From NCBI RefSeq assembly GCF_000239775.1, contig NZ_CAFI01000444.1, positions 1-48,715 of the forward strand: a DNA stretch of 48,715 nucleotides, in the 5' to 3' direction. Shown piece after piece: positions 18,809 to 27,428 of the stretch; the first letter of the stretch is position 1; each line of letters opens with the position of its first letter. Source of the DNA: Bradyrhizobium sp. ORS 375. Its GTDB lineage: Bacteria; Pseudomonadota; Alphaproteobacteria; Rhizobiales; Xanthobacteraceae. Both the position numbers and the translations under genes were made by a program. The notes under the pieces were generated by a model that had not been told where the DNA came from, did not search any database, and saw nothing but the letters and a program-made list of their open reading frames with translations.

Positions 18809-19794
18809 TAATCCCTCGCATCCGCCCTGTAGTAGGTGCCGGGGCTGAGCTCCGCGGCGGGGCCGACCAGATCGCGTCCGCCGATCGAGGCGAGCACGCC
18901 ATAGAGAATGCGGGCGTCCGCCTCTTCTTCGGCCACGGAGCGGCGCGGAATGCCCTCGCGGTAGCGGTCGCGATAGGCGCGCAAAGTGGCTTCGTCCGGC
19001 GCGCCGGTCAGCGGCGCGATCGTCTGCCAGTCGGCGTCCGACGTCGCCAGGATCTCCTTGGCCTTGGCGGTGACCGACAAGAAGCGGCTGACGAGGTCGC
19101 GATGCTTGGCGGCCCAGTCCTCGTCGAACACATAGCCGATCATCGCGGTACGGCCCTTGGCGCCGAAGCCAGGCAGGATATCCTCGATGCCGGCGAGGCG
19201 GCGGAAACCCTTTGCTTCCAGCGCCGCGCAGAAATTCCAGTAGTTCAAGCCGGCATCCATCTCGCCGTCCGCAAGCTTGGCAGCGAGCAGCGGCGGCGCG
19301 CCATAGGTGATGGTCGCCTGCGACTTCAGCTCGACGCCGTCGCGCTTGAGCGCGGCCTGCAGCAGCAGCCAGCTCTTGTCGAGCGGCCCGCCAGCCACCG
19401 CGAGCTTGCGCCCCTTGAGATCGGCAAGCGTCTTCATCGGCGAAGCGGCCGGTACCATCACGGCGCCGAGCGCGCTGGAGTAGGGATAGAAGGTCAGCTT
19501 GGCGCCGAGCGCGCGCTCGCGCGACACCCACAGCCAATCCGATACCATGATGTCGGCGTTGCCCGCCCGCAGCGCGATCTTGCCGGCCTCGGGGCTTGCG
19601 AGCTCGACCGCGTCGATCGCGATATCCGCCTGCTTGTCGAGCTGATGCGCGCGGATGACCGCCAGCTCCCAGGCAAAGGTACCGGTTTTCTGCACCGCAA
19701 CCTTCACGGTCTCGGCGGCGTGAGAGACCGCGACCGGCAGGACCACACAGGCGAGGACTGCGATCAACAAACGACCGAGCTGGGTCATGGGCAC
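18808..19794 (-). CDS. ABC transporter substrate-binding protein
   Basis: A 328-residue exported protein with the NMT1/THI5-like or NitT/TauT fold. The signal peptide ends near SHAAET; family stretches are VKVAVQKTGTFAWELAVIRA in the first lobe and LADLKGRKLAVAGGPLDKSW. The start is GTG 19794, spaced about 8 bases from a GAGGAAA ribosome site; ATG 19788 is the alternative. First gene of a three-gene importer operon. The ligand is not deducible. Similar importers occur beside xox genes in other alphaproteobacteria, as I recall. Confidence 0.85.
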   Translation of the reverse strand: MPMTQLGRLLIAVLACVVLPVAVSHAAETVKVAVQKTGTFAWELAVIRAHQLDKQADIAIDAVELASPEAGKIALRAGNADIMVSDWLWVSRERALGAKLTFYPYSSALGAVMVPAASPMKTLADLKGRKLAVAGGPLDKSWLLLQAALKRDGVELKSQATITYGAPPLLAAKLADGEMDAGLNYWNFCAALEAKGFRRLAGIEDILPGFGAKGRTAMIGYVFDEDWAAKHRDLVSRFLSVTAKAKEILATSDADWQTIAPLTGAPDEATLRAYRDRYREGIPRRSVAEEEADARILYGVLASIGGRDLVGPAAELSPGTYYRADARD

Positions 19795-19874
19795 GATTGC
19801 GTTTCCTCGAGATGTGTTCTTTTCAGCCTCATTCCCTTAGCATAGCCTGGACTGCGATGCCGTGGAGGACTGTC

Positions 19875-20234
19875 ATGCGTTGCGCTGTTCCGGTAGGACC
19901 GATTGTCGCCACCTTCGTTGCCGTAACCGCGCTGGCTGGTACGGTTCGCGCCGAGGATCTCAACGACTATCCGACCTCGGCGCGCGCCGAATACGTGTTT
20001 GGCTGCATGAAGGCCAATGGCGAAACGCGCCAGGCGATCTCGCAATGCTCCTGCTCGATCGACGTGATCGCCTCGATCATTCCGTACGACCGCTATGTCA
20101 CGGCGGAAACCGTGCTCAGCATGTCCCAGGTGAAGAGCAACCTCGGCACCCAGTTCCGCACCTCCGAGCAGGCCGCCAACGCGCTCAACGATCTCCGCCG
20201 CGCCCAGGCCGAAGCCGAAGTGAGATGTTTCTGA
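19875..20234 (+). CDS. Small secreted cysteine protein, unknown
   Basis: A 119-residue protein with a signal peptide (cleavage near VRAED) and a mature helix-rich domain with FGCMKANGE, a QCSCSID motif and a final Cys close to the C-terminus. A strong ribosome site (GGAGGA) precedes ATG 19875. It is divergent from the ABC importer and convergent with the SoxYZ-like gene. I cannot name the family; four cysteines in an exported protein suggest disulfides or redox work. Confidence 0.72.
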   Translation: MRCAVPVGPIVATFVAVTALAGTVRAEDLNDYPTSARAEYVFGCMKANGETRQAISQCSCSIDVIASIIPYDRYVTAETVLSMSQVKSNLGTQFRTSEQAANALNDLRRAQAEAEVRCF

Positions 20235-20257
20235 CGCCTCGCGGCCCGGCCTCTGCA

Positions 20258-21079
20258 TCAGGTGCCTGATCCCTCCGTGGGCCATTCGTGCTCGAACACA
20301 TGGCCCTGTGTATCCCGCGCCTCGGCGCGGAAATGCTTGGCGCCGTTCGACACATAGGTGAAGCGGATGTTGGGATCCTCCGAGATCGAGATGCCGCCTT
20401 CGACCGACAGGACCAGTTTGCCGTCCTGCGACAATGTCAGCTGGTCGATGAAGAAGGCGGGGATATAGAGCTGCGTCAGCTGGTCCATCTGCAGCCCGGA
20501 ATTGTTGGGATGCCCGACCATCACCTGCGCCTCGCGGATGCCGCTGCTGGCGCCATCGCTGCCTTGCGTGAACTGCCGGTAGCGCATCTGGCCGATGCGG
20601 GCCTTGGCCTCGTCTGGATTCTTCGCCGCCGGGGCGGAGCAGCCGCCGGACGCCTTGACGAACGTCTTGACCACATAGAGCTGGCCATCTGTGAGCTCGG
20701 CGACGGCATGCACATCCGTGTAGTTGTTGACGCGGACTCGGGTCGATATCGCCGTCACGTTGGCATCAGCGCCGAGCGTGAACTTGGCGGCCATCGGCGC
20801 GGGGTTCTGGTCGATTACCAGGGTGATCGTCTTGATGCGGCGCTCGTCCGCCGGTGAGAGCTTGCTGCGCAGGGTGACCGGGACGACCGAGGCATCCTCA
20901 GCCCGCGTCGGCATCTCGATCGACAGAACGTTGCTGCCGTCCTGCATCGGCTTGTTGCTGAAGATGTCCTGTACCAGTCCCGGCCAGGGATCGTACGCCT
21001 CGGCGGCCTTCGCAGGTGCGAAAGCAAGCGCGAGGCAGGCGCCGAGAAGCAATGTGGACGGCAGGCGGAGCCGGGTCAT
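20258..21079 (-). CDS. Quinoprotein-dehydrogenase-associated SoxYZ-like carrier protein
   Basis: A 273-residue exported protein that joins a SoxY-like and a SoxZ-like domain. The signal peptide ends near AKAAEA. The SoxY-like part ends in VKASGGCSAP, where C147 corresponds to the carrier cysteine of SoxY's C-terminal GGC motif; the SoxZ-like part (QVMVGHPNNSGLQ onwards) follows. Such fusions are known near PQQ dehydrogenases and their cargo is not established. ATG 21079 gives the right signal peptide. It is followed on the same strand, upstream, by a zinc metallohydrolase of the SoxH type, and the two probably form an operon. Confidence 0.85.
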   Translation of the reverse strand: MTRLRLPSTLLLGACLALAFAPAKAAEAYDPWPGLVQDIFSNKPMQDGSNVLSIEMPTRAEDASVVPVTLRSKLSPADERRIKTITLVIDQNPAPMAAKFTLGADANVTAISTRVRVNNYTDVHAVAELTDGQLYVVKTFVKASGGCSAPAAKNPDEAKARIGQMRYRQFTQGSDGASSGIREAQVMVGHPNNSGLQMDQLTQLYIPAFFIDQLTLSQDGKLVLSVEGGISISEDPNIRFTYVSNGAKHFRAEARDTQGHVFEHEWPTEGSGT

Positions 21080-21135
21080 GGCGCAGTCCTCCAAAAGCGT
21101 TCTGGTAAGCTGACGATCATAGCGCGTCCCCGGGC

Positions 21136-22062
21136 TCATTCCCATTCCATTTCCGAGAACGCCGCCGTGGCGTTGCGCGCATTGTAGTCGTCGAACAGCT
21201 CCCATTTGCCACGCTCCGATCCGGCGGCGCCCGCCGCATCCGCGATCGGCTTGCCCGCCTTGATCAGCCCCCGAACATCGAGAGCCAGAGCATCGAGATA
21301 GCGGCGCTCGTCGGCGAGCGCCAGCGGCCACGGGCTGACCGGCCCATGGCCCGGCACGACGCGATCGGCCGTCATCGTACCGAGGGTCGCAATGTCGGCA
21401 ATCCAGCCGCGCAGGCTGCCATCCATCACGGGGATGTGACGCAGGAAGACGAGGTCGCCGGCAAACAAGGTCCGGCTCTGCTCATCATAGATGGACAGGT
21501 CGCAGTCGCTATGCGCCGTGCTCCAGGCTTTCAACGTGAGCGTACGGCCGCCGAGCTCGAGCGTCATCTGATCATCGACGACGATCGAGGGGGGCACCAG
21601 GCGGACCTCGTCGATCAGCTCCGCGCCCATCAGGCGGCGGAACGCCTCGATGTAATGCGGTCCGCGCAGCGCCATCGCGCGTTGCAGGTTCTTCGCGCCG
21701 ACGAAGCTCGTCCCGTCAGCCTCAAAGGCGGCGTTGCCGAACACATGATCGGGGTGCGCGTGGGTGTTGATGACGTAGCGGATCGGCTTGGTGGTGCGGG
21801 CGCGGATCGCCGCCAGCAACGCGCGGCCTTCACGGACGCTGCCGCCGGTGTCGATCACGGCCACGGAGTCACGGCCGATGATGAAGCCGACATTGGCGAT
21901 GGCGCCTTCGTTGGCGGCGGTCATCAAGGCTGTCTGCCCGATATGGACGAATACACCGGGCGCGATCTCGTTGATCGTGAGTTCCAGCTGCTCGGCATGC
22001 ACCGCGCCGCCGAGCGCGAGCATGCCCCATGTCATGATCGCGATGATCAACCGGCTGATCAT
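21136..22062 (-). CDS. Quinoprotein relay system zinc metallohydrolase (SoxH-like MBL fold)
   Basis: A 308-residue secreted metallo-beta-lactamase-fold protein. The signal peptide ends near VHAEQ. The zinc motif is THAHPDHVFGN (H101, H103, D105, H106), and further ligands are in AHSDCDLS and VPGHGPVS. SoxH-like proteins of this type co-occur with PQQ dehydrogenases and SoxYZ-like carriers, suggesting hydrolysis of a carrier-bound product. It is 57 bases upstream of the SoxYZ-like gene. It is divergent from the MoxJ-like gene at 22224. Confidence 0.85.
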   Translation of the reverse strand: MISRLIIAIMTWGMLALGGAVHAEQLELTINEIAPGVFVHIGQTALMTAANEGAIANVGFIIGRDSVAVIDTGGSVREGRALLAAIRARTTKPIRYVINTHAHPDHVFGNAAFEADGTSFVGAKNLQRAMALRGPHYIEAFRRLMGAELIDEVRLVPPSIVVDDQMTLELGGRTLTLKAWSTAHSDCDLSIYDEQSRTLFAGDLVFLRHIPVMDGSLRGWIADIATLGTMTADRVVPGHGPVSPWPLALADERRYLDALALDVRGLIKAGKPIADAAGAAGSERGKWELFDDYNARNATAAFSEMEWE

Positions 22063-22223
22063 CGGTTCGCCTCGCTTGCGTGCGACGTGTGCGTCCAGCC
22101 GGCGGCGTTGCGGCGCAGCATCGGGTCAACTCTTCGGGATGACAGCAGCAGTTGCGCAGGCGAGGCCGGCGGCCTAGCATTTTCAAAAATACCTCGATGC
22201 GCTCGATAGGGATGGAAATAAGA

Positions 22224-23099
22224 ATGACGAAGCGTTGGATTTTTGTCGGCTCGCTGGCCGTTGCCACGGGCCTCACTCTGCTCGGACCTGCTGCCTCCTA
22301 CGCGCAAAGCAATGACGGCCTGGACCTGTCGATCGAGCTGGTCGATCCGAAGGTGCTGCGGGTCTGCGCCGATCCGCGCAACCTGCCGTTCTCGAACGAG
22401 AAGGGCGAGGGTTTTGAGAACAAGCTCGCGGATTTCCTGGCCGCCAAGCTGCAGAAGAAGGTCGACTACACGTTCTTTCCGCAGGCCACGGGCTTCGTGC
22501 GTATGACGCTCGGCTCGCACCGCTGCGACGTCATCATGGGATTTCCGCAAGGCGATGACCTGGTGCAGAGCACCAGTCCCTACTACCGGACGGCCTACGC
22601 CATCGTGACCAAGCCCGGCTCTGATCTTGCCGACGTCACCACGCTGGAGGACGCCAAGCTGAAGGGCAAGCACATCGGCATCGTGGCGGGCACGCCGCCG
22701 GCGACCAACATGGCGCTGGCCGGGCTGATGACGACGGCCAAGCCGTATCCGTTGATGATCGACACGCGCGTGGACTCGTCGGCGGAGGCGATGATCAATG
22801 ATCTCAAATCCGGCGAGATCGACGCCGGCGTGCTGTGGGGCCCGATGGCCGGCTATTATGCCAAGCAGGCGAGCCCGCAACTGCATGTGACGCCGCTGGT
22901 GAAGGAGACGTCCGGGCCGAAGCTGATCTATCGTATCGCCATGGGTGTGCGCGGGGCCGATCAGAACTGGCGGCGGCAGCTCAACAAGCTGATCCAGGAG
23001 AACCAGGGCGAGATCAACAGGATCCTGCTCGATTTCGGCGTGCCGCTGCTGGACGAGAGCAATCATCTGATCACCGCCGAGGCTGCCGCGAAGCCATGA
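22224..23099 (+). CDS. Quinoprotein-dehydrogenase-associated substrate-binding protein (MoxJ-like)
   Basis: A 291-residue exported family 3 binding protein. The signal peptide ends near SYAQSN, and the first strand LRVCADPRNLPFSNEKGEGF is typical of the group linked with PQQ dehydrogenases. The start is ATG 22224, with ATG 22212 also in frame. Its stop overlaps the start of the rhodanese-like gene (ATGA). It is a second member of the group in this window, distinct from the one at 12196. Ligand and role are not established. Confidence 0.85.
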   Translation: MTKRWIFVGSLAVATGLTLLGPAASYAQSNDGLDLSIELVDPKVLRVCADPRNLPFSNEKGEGFENKLADFLAAKLQKKVDYTFFPQATGFVRMTLGSHRCDVIMGFPQGDDLVQSTSPYYRTAYAIVTKPGSDLADVTTLEDAKLKGKHIGIVAGTPPATNMALAGLMTTAKPYPLMIDTRVDSSAEAMINDLKSGEIDAGVLWGPMAGYYAKQASPQLHVTPLVKETSGPKLIYRIAMGVRGADQNWRRQLNKLIQENQGEINRILLDFGVPLLDESNHLITAEAAAKP

Positions 23100-23656
23100 T
23101 CGGCCGGCTCACCGCTGCGGCATTGGCAGGCGTGCTGCTGATCGACGCCGCGGTGCGGGCCGACGATCTCGTGCCGGAGCCGGACAGCTATCGTACCGAG
23201 AACTACCGCGCGCCGGTGCCGACGACGTTGGCCGGCGCGCGCGTCCTGTCGACCAAGGACACCGAGGCGATCTGGCGCGACAAGTCCGCCGCGTTCGTCG
23301 ATGTGCTGCCGCGGCCGCCCAAGCCGAAGAACCTGCCGGCCGGAACTGTGTGGCGCGAGCAGCCGCGGCTCGACATTCCCGGCAGCATCTGGCTGCCCGA
23401 CACCGGCTATGGCGTGCTCGCGGCCCGGACGGAGGATTATCTCAAGCGCGGGCTCGCGCAGGCGTCGGGCGGCGATTTCGGCCGTCTGCTGGTGTTCTAC
23501 TGCCTCGAAGATTGCTGGATGTCTTGGAATGCCGCCAAGCGCGCGCTGGCCTACGGCTATCGCAACGTCGCCTGGTACCCCGACGGCACCGACGGCTGGG
23601 CCCGCGCCGACCTGCCGCTGAAGGAGACGCAACCCGAGTCGCGGCTGGAGGAGTGA
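23096..23656 (+). CDS. PQQ-dependent catabolism-associated rhodanese-like protein with C-x3-C-W motif
   Basis: A 186-residue exported protein with a rhodanese-like fold. The signal peptide ends near VRADD. The motif FYCLEDCWMSWNAAKRA (C136, C140, W141) is the hallmark of the PQQ-associated CXXCW family. The N-terminal SYRTENYRAPVP and IPGSIWLP segments match the rhodanese layout. Start overlaps the upstream stop by 4 bases. It is expected to act in the periplasm with the MoxJ-like protein; a thiol or sulfur-transfer role is suggested by the fold only. Confidence 0.87.
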   Translation: MIGRLTAAALAGVLLIDAAVRADDLVPEPDSYRTENYRAPVPTTLAGARVLSTKDTEAIWRDKSAAFVDVLPRPPKPKNLPAGTVWREQPRLDIPGSIWLPDTGYGVLAARTEDYLKRGLAQASGGDFGRLLVFYCLEDCWMSWNAAKRALAYGYRNVAWYPDGTDGWARADLPLKETQPESRLEE

Positions 23657-23701
23657 GTGCCGGCGTCTCTCTCCGCTGACACCCCAGCCAATTAGTTTGG
23701 T

Positions 23702-23783
23702 CGTCATGCCCGGGCTTGTCCGGGGCATCCATGTGGTGCCGCGTTGAAAGACGTGGATGGCCGGGTCAAGCCCGGCCATGACG
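23702..23783. repeat. Palindromic intergenic repeat
   Basis: Arms CGTCATGCCCGGGCTTG (23702-23718) and CAAGCCCGGCCATGACG (23767-23783) pair with one mismatch. This is the type of dispersed palindrome common between genes in Bradyrhizobium. It lies between two convergent operons and may also end transcription. Confidence 0.75.
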
Positions 23784-23847
23784 ATGCTGAAGCAGCAGTG
23801 CGCTCCCTCTTCGCTGGCGTGATGATGAGCGAGCGGCATCCGCGCAG

Positions 23848-24459
23848 CTACTCCATGTCCTGCTGGATTTCGCGGGCGAGCGCGAACAGGCGTTGGTCGA
23901 TGGCGGTCGGGACCTCGCAGACGAATTTCATGACGCGGCGGCGGTCCTCGAAGATGCGGGTCTCCCAGTTGAGCTGATTGCTCAACTCCTCGACCTTGGC
24001 CTCGTCGCGCGTGGCGCTGCTCTGCATCTCCTGCAGCTTGATGGTGTCGCCTCGGACCTTGTCGACGGCGTCGCGCTGCTTGCGCATGACGCGCTCAAGG
24101 CCATTCATCACCGATGTGCGCTGCGCATTGAGCGTGTCGAACAGGCCGGCAAACAGCAGCTTGCCCTTGCGCGCTTTTTCCTCGGCGGTGCCGGTGAGGA
24201 AATCGGCGACATCCTTCTGCGCCTGCTCGAGCGGGATGCGGCGCGCCGCGAGCTTGGCGACGAGCTCGGAAATCTTCGGATCATCCTTCCAGCTCGCGCC
24301 CACATCGTCGATCGGCGGGCCTGCCCAGACAGCCGCGATCGAGATCTCCGGCACCTTGGCCTGCGGGCAGGGCCAGTCCGGATAGCGCGGATCTGCGGCC
24401 AGCGCAGCCGCCGTGGATGCGGCGACGGCAATGGCTGCCAGGATCGATCTCACCTTCAT
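23848..24459 (-). CDS. Secreted coiled-coil protein of the PQQ ABC cluster, unknown
   Basis: A 203-residue protein with a signal peptide (cleavage near ALAADP), then WPCPQAKVPEISIAAVWAGP and a long alpha-helical part (residues about 110-170) of coiled-coil character. Its start overlaps the ABC permease stop by 4 bases, so it is the last gene of the operon beta-propeller, ATPase, permease, this gene. I do not recognise the family; context suggests a periplasmic partner of the transporter. Confidence 0.75.
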   Translation of the reverse strand: MKVRSILAAIAVAASTAAALAADPRYPDWPCPQAKVPEISIAAVWAGPPIDDVGASWKDDPKISELVAKLAARRIPLEQAQKDVADFLTGTAEEKARKGKLLFAGLFDTLNAQRTSVMNGLERVMRKQRDAVDKVRGDTIKLQEMQSSATRDEAKVEELSNQLNWETRIFEDRRRVMKFVCEVPTAIDQRLFALAREIQQDME

Positions 24460-25310
24460 GCCTCGCCTCCGGGACCACGCCTGACAAACCCGCGCGACGG
24501 ATCGTAGGCCAGGATCGCGCCGATCATGAACACGGCGGTGCAGCCGCCGACCACCGCGAGCGACACCCAGTTCAGCTTGCCATAGAGCGCAAAGCGAATG
24601 AGCTCGACCGCGTGGGTGAAGGGATTCGCCTCACACAGATAGGCGAGCCAGGGGCTGCCTTCCTCGACGCGCCAGAGCGGATAGAGCGCCGACGAGGCGA
24701 AGAACATCGGGAAGATCACGAAGTTCATGACGCCGGCAAAATTCTCCAGCTGCTTGATGCCGGAGGAGATCAGCATGCCCAGCGCGCCGAGCATCAGGCC
24801 GGACAGGATCAGCGCCGGCAGCACCGTGAGATAGCCCATCGGGGGCGGCGTGATGTCCCAGAACCAGGCGATGACCAGGAACGCATAGACCTGCAGCACC
24901 GAGACGGCGGTGCCGGCGAGCAGCTTGCAGAACAGCAGGTAGCCGCGCGGCAGCGGGCTCACCAGCAGGGTGCGCATGTTGCCCATCTCGCGGTCGTAGA
25001 CCATCGACAGCGAGGACTGCATGCCGTTGAACAGCTGGATCATCGCCATCAGGCCGGGCGCGATATAGACCTCGTAGAGGATGTAGGTCTCGTAGGGCGG
25101 GATGATCGAGATGCCCAGCACCTGGCGGAAGCCGGCGGCAAAGATGAACAGCCAGACCAGCGGCCGCACCAGGGCCGAGACAAACCGCTCGCGCTGATGC
25201 AGGAAGCGCAGTCCCTCGCGCCAGACGATGCCGATCAGGCAGGTGATGTATTCGCCGGCGGAGAAGCCGCTGCGAGTGGGGGCGGGGGTGTGAACGGTGG
25301 TGACGGTCAT
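24456..25310 (-). CDS. ABC transporter permease, PQQ-dependent alcohol dehydrogenase system
   Basis: A 284-residue ABC-2 type permease with about six hydrophobic segments (for example around residues 45-65, 125-150, 160-185 and 250-270). It resembles PedC-type permeases found with PQQ alcohol dehydrogenases; the loop DREMGNMRTLLVSPLPRGYL is typical of ABC-2 exporters. It overlaps the ATPase gene by 4 bases upstream and the coiled-coil gene by 4 bases downstream. The direction may be export, but the cargo is unknown. Confidence 0.87.
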   Translation of the reverse strand: MTVTTVHTPAPTRSGFSAGEYITCLIGIVWREGLRFLHQRERFVSALVRPLVWLFIFAAGFRQVLGISIIPPYETYILYEVYIAPGLMAMIQLFNGMQSSLSMVYDREMGNMRTLLVSPLPRGYLLFCKLLAGTAVSVLQVYAFLVIAWFWDITPPPMGYLTVLPALILSGLMLGALGMLISSGIKQLENFAGVMNFVIFPMFFASSALYPLWRVEEGSPWLAYLCEANPFTHAVELIRFALYGKLNWVSLAVVGGCTAVFMIGAILAYDPSRGFVRRGPGGEA

Positions 25311-26122
25311 GCGTCGGCACTCCGCGCGGGGCTAGCCTGGGTCGTCAGCCGCGCAAAGGCGGCGTTGACGTCGGAGGCTCCGGCCTCGGCGATCACTTGC
25401 GGCACCGGCCCGCGCGCCAGCACGCGGCCCTGATGCAGCACCACGAGATCATCGGTCGGCGCGATCTCGTCGAACAGATGCGTCGCCCAGAGCACGCCGA
25501 TGCCCTGCTCGGTGACGAGCTGGCGGACATGGCCGACGATGTCGGCGCGCGCCTTGACGTCGAGCCCGACGGTAGCCTCGTCGAGCAGCAGCAGGCGCGG
25601 CCGGTGCAGCAGCGCACGGGCGATCTCCAGCCGGCGCATCTGGCCGCCGGAGAGGTCGCGGACCTTGTTGCCGGCGCGGTCGGCCAGCCCGATGCGCGCC
25701 AGCAACTCCTCGCTGCGTGCGCGGGCCTCGCGTCGGGAGATGCCGTGCAGGGCAGCGTGATAAAGCAGGTTCTGCCGCAGCGACAGATCGAGATCGACCG
25801 TGCGCGGCTGGAACACGACCCCGAGCAGCCGCAGCGCCTCGCCCGGCGTGCGGCCGATGTCATGGCCGAAGATGTTGATCTGTCCGGACTGAACTGCGAA
25901 CAGGCGAGTGATCAGCGAGAACAGCGTGCTCTTGCCCGCCCCGTTGAGGCCGAGCAGGGCGGTGAAGCTCGCGGGCTTCACCACGAAGGAGACGTCGTTG
26001 AGCGCCTTGCGTGCGCCGTAGGAATGGCTCACGCCGGCAACCGACAGCGCCGGGACCTGTTGGAGCACCGGCTGCGTTGCCGAGCCTGTGGTGTCGAGAG
26101 CGGGTGCGTTCTGCGTCGTCAT
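25307..26122 (-). CDS. ABC transporter ATP-binding protein, PQQ-dependent alcohol dehydrogenase system
   Basis: A 271-residue ATPase. Walker A is GLNGAGKST (residues 58-66), the signature is the canonical LSGGQMRRLEIARAL, Walker B is LLLLDEATVGLD, and the H-loop is ATHLFDE. The start ATG 26122 overlaps the stop of the beta-propeller gene (ATGA). It pairs with the ABC-2 permease. Unlike the ATPase at 17371 it has a standard signature and belongs to the exporter-type branch. Confidence 0.92.
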   Translation of the reverse strand: MTTQNAPALDTTGSATQPVLQQVPALSVAGVSHSYGARKALNDVSFVVKPASFTALLGLNGAGKSTLFSLITRLFAVQSGQINIFGHDIGRTPGEALRLLGVVFQPRTVDLDLSLRQNLLYHAALHGISRREARARSEELLARIGLADRAGNKVRDLSGGQMRRLEIARALLHRPRLLLLDEATVGLDVKARADIVGHVRQLVTEQGIGVLWATHLFDEIAPTDDLVVLHQGRVLARGPVPQVIAEAGASDVNAAFARLTTQASPARSADA

Positions 26123-27114
26123 GGCTGTGCAATCGTGATGCCCCAGGGCAGCTCGCCGACCTGGATGGTCTTGATCACCTTCTGCGCGGCGACGTCGATC
26201 ACCGAGACGTCGTTGGAGACGCCGTTGGTGACCAGCAGATATTTCTCGTCCGGGGTGAACTCCATGTGCCAGACGCGCTGGCCGACCAGCAGATATTTCT
26301 TCACCTCGTGGGTGGTGCCGTCGACGACCGCGACGCGATTGGCCGGGCCGAGCGCGACGAAGCCGGTCTTTCCGTCCTTGGTCAGGCTGATGCCGACCGG
26401 CTGGATCGCCTCGCTGCGCAGGCCGGGCACGGCGAACTTGATCTTGCCCGTCACCTCGCGCTTGGCCGGATCGATGATCGACACCGTGCCGCCGATCTCG
26501 GCCGACACCCACAGCTCCGAGCCATCGCTCTTGAACTCGGCATAGCGCGGCCGCGCGTCGACCAGCACGTTGGCGACGATCTTTCGCGTTGCCGTGTCGA
26601 TGAAATGCGCCATGTTGGTGGTCTCGGAGGTGCAGATCAGGATCTTGCCGTCCGGGCTCAGCATCATGCCCTCGGGCTCGACGCCGACCTGGACGTCGCC
26701 GATACGGACGCGCTTCTCGAGGTCGAGCACGGTGACGGTGTTGTCGTTCTCGTTGGCAACGTAGAGCGTCTTGCCCTGGGCGTCCTGCGCGAACAGCTCG
26801 GGATCGGGACCGGAGGGCAGGGTGTCGACGATCTCCATCTTCTTGGCGTCGATCAGCTGGATAGTGTCGTCGTCGCCAACGGCGACCATGACGAACTTGC
26901 CGTCCCGGGTGAACGCGATGCCGCGCGGGCGCTGGCCGACCTTGATGGTCTTGGTGACGGTCCAGCTGTCGGTGTCGATGACGGAGACGGTGTTGCCTTT
27001 CTCGTTGGAGACGAAGGCGACGTAGGCGGAAGCGGGGGTGATGGTGGCAAGGGAGAGTGCGGCGCTGAGCAGTAATGCTGCGAAGGCCGCACGCGTCGGA
27101 ATTTGATCGCGCAA
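26119..27114 (-). CDS. PQQ-dependent catabolism-associated beta-propeller protein
   Basis: A 331-residue exported protein made of YVTN-type beta-propeller repeats, seen as recurring units such as VSVIDTDSWTVTKTIKVGQRP, VTVLDLEKRVRIGDVQVG and VSVIDVAAQKVIKTIQVGE. The signal peptide ends near ASAYVA. The only good start is TTG 27114 behind a GGA-type ribosome site; the frame upstream has no family character. It heads the operon with the ATPase, permease and coiled-coil protein. The role, perhaps sensing or scaffolding in the periplasm, is unproven. Confidence 0.85.
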   Translation of the reverse strand: MRDQIPTRAAFAALLLSAALSLATITPASAYVAFVSNEKGNTVSVIDTDSWTVTKTIKVGQRPRGIAFTRDGKFVMVAVGDDDTIQLIDAKKMEIVDTLPSGPDPELFAQDAQGKTLYVANENDNTVTVLDLEKRVRIGDVQVGVEPEGMMLSPDGKILICTSETTNMAHFIDTATRKIVANVLVDARPRYAEFKSDGSELWVSAEIGGTVSIIDPAKREVTGKIKFAVPGLRSEAIQPVGISLTKDGKTGFVALGPANRVAVVDGTTHEVKKYLLVGQRVWHMEFTPDEKYLLVTNGVSNDVSVIDVAAQKVIKTIQVGELPWGITIAQP

Positions 27115-27164
27115 TTTTCCTATCCGACCCCTTGTCAGATGGAGCCGACCTGTCGCGGCGTCGG

Positions 27165-27313
27165 CAGTGCGCTCCCTCTCCCCGTCCTTCACGGGGAGTG
27201 GGTTGGGGTGAGGGGCAGCCGCGGGCACCAGACCCAGCGGAGAGTCCCTCTCACCCGGATTGCATCTGCGATGCAATCCGGCCTCTCCCCGCACGCGGGG
27301 AGACGCTTGCACC
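27165..27313. repeat. Dispersed GC-rich repeat, full-length copy
   Basis: This stretch (GTGCGCTCCCTCTCCCCG ... GCACGCGGGGAGACGC) matches the copy at 46836-46997 nearly base for base. It contains a central hairpin, arms 27255-27265 (CCGGATTGCAT) and 27271-27281 (ATGCAATCCGG). The whole gap 27115-27428 also has to hold the promoter of the beta-propeller operon; otherwise I see nothing in it. Confidence 0.8.
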
Positions 27314-27428
27314 GCGCCCGCGGTGTCGACGGTGGTCTCCTCACAAGGGCGCGGCTTCGAGCCGGGCGCGGCTTTCAGTATTCGACCTGTCGGACTGCGC
27401 ATCTTCATCAACATCATCTCATCCGACA

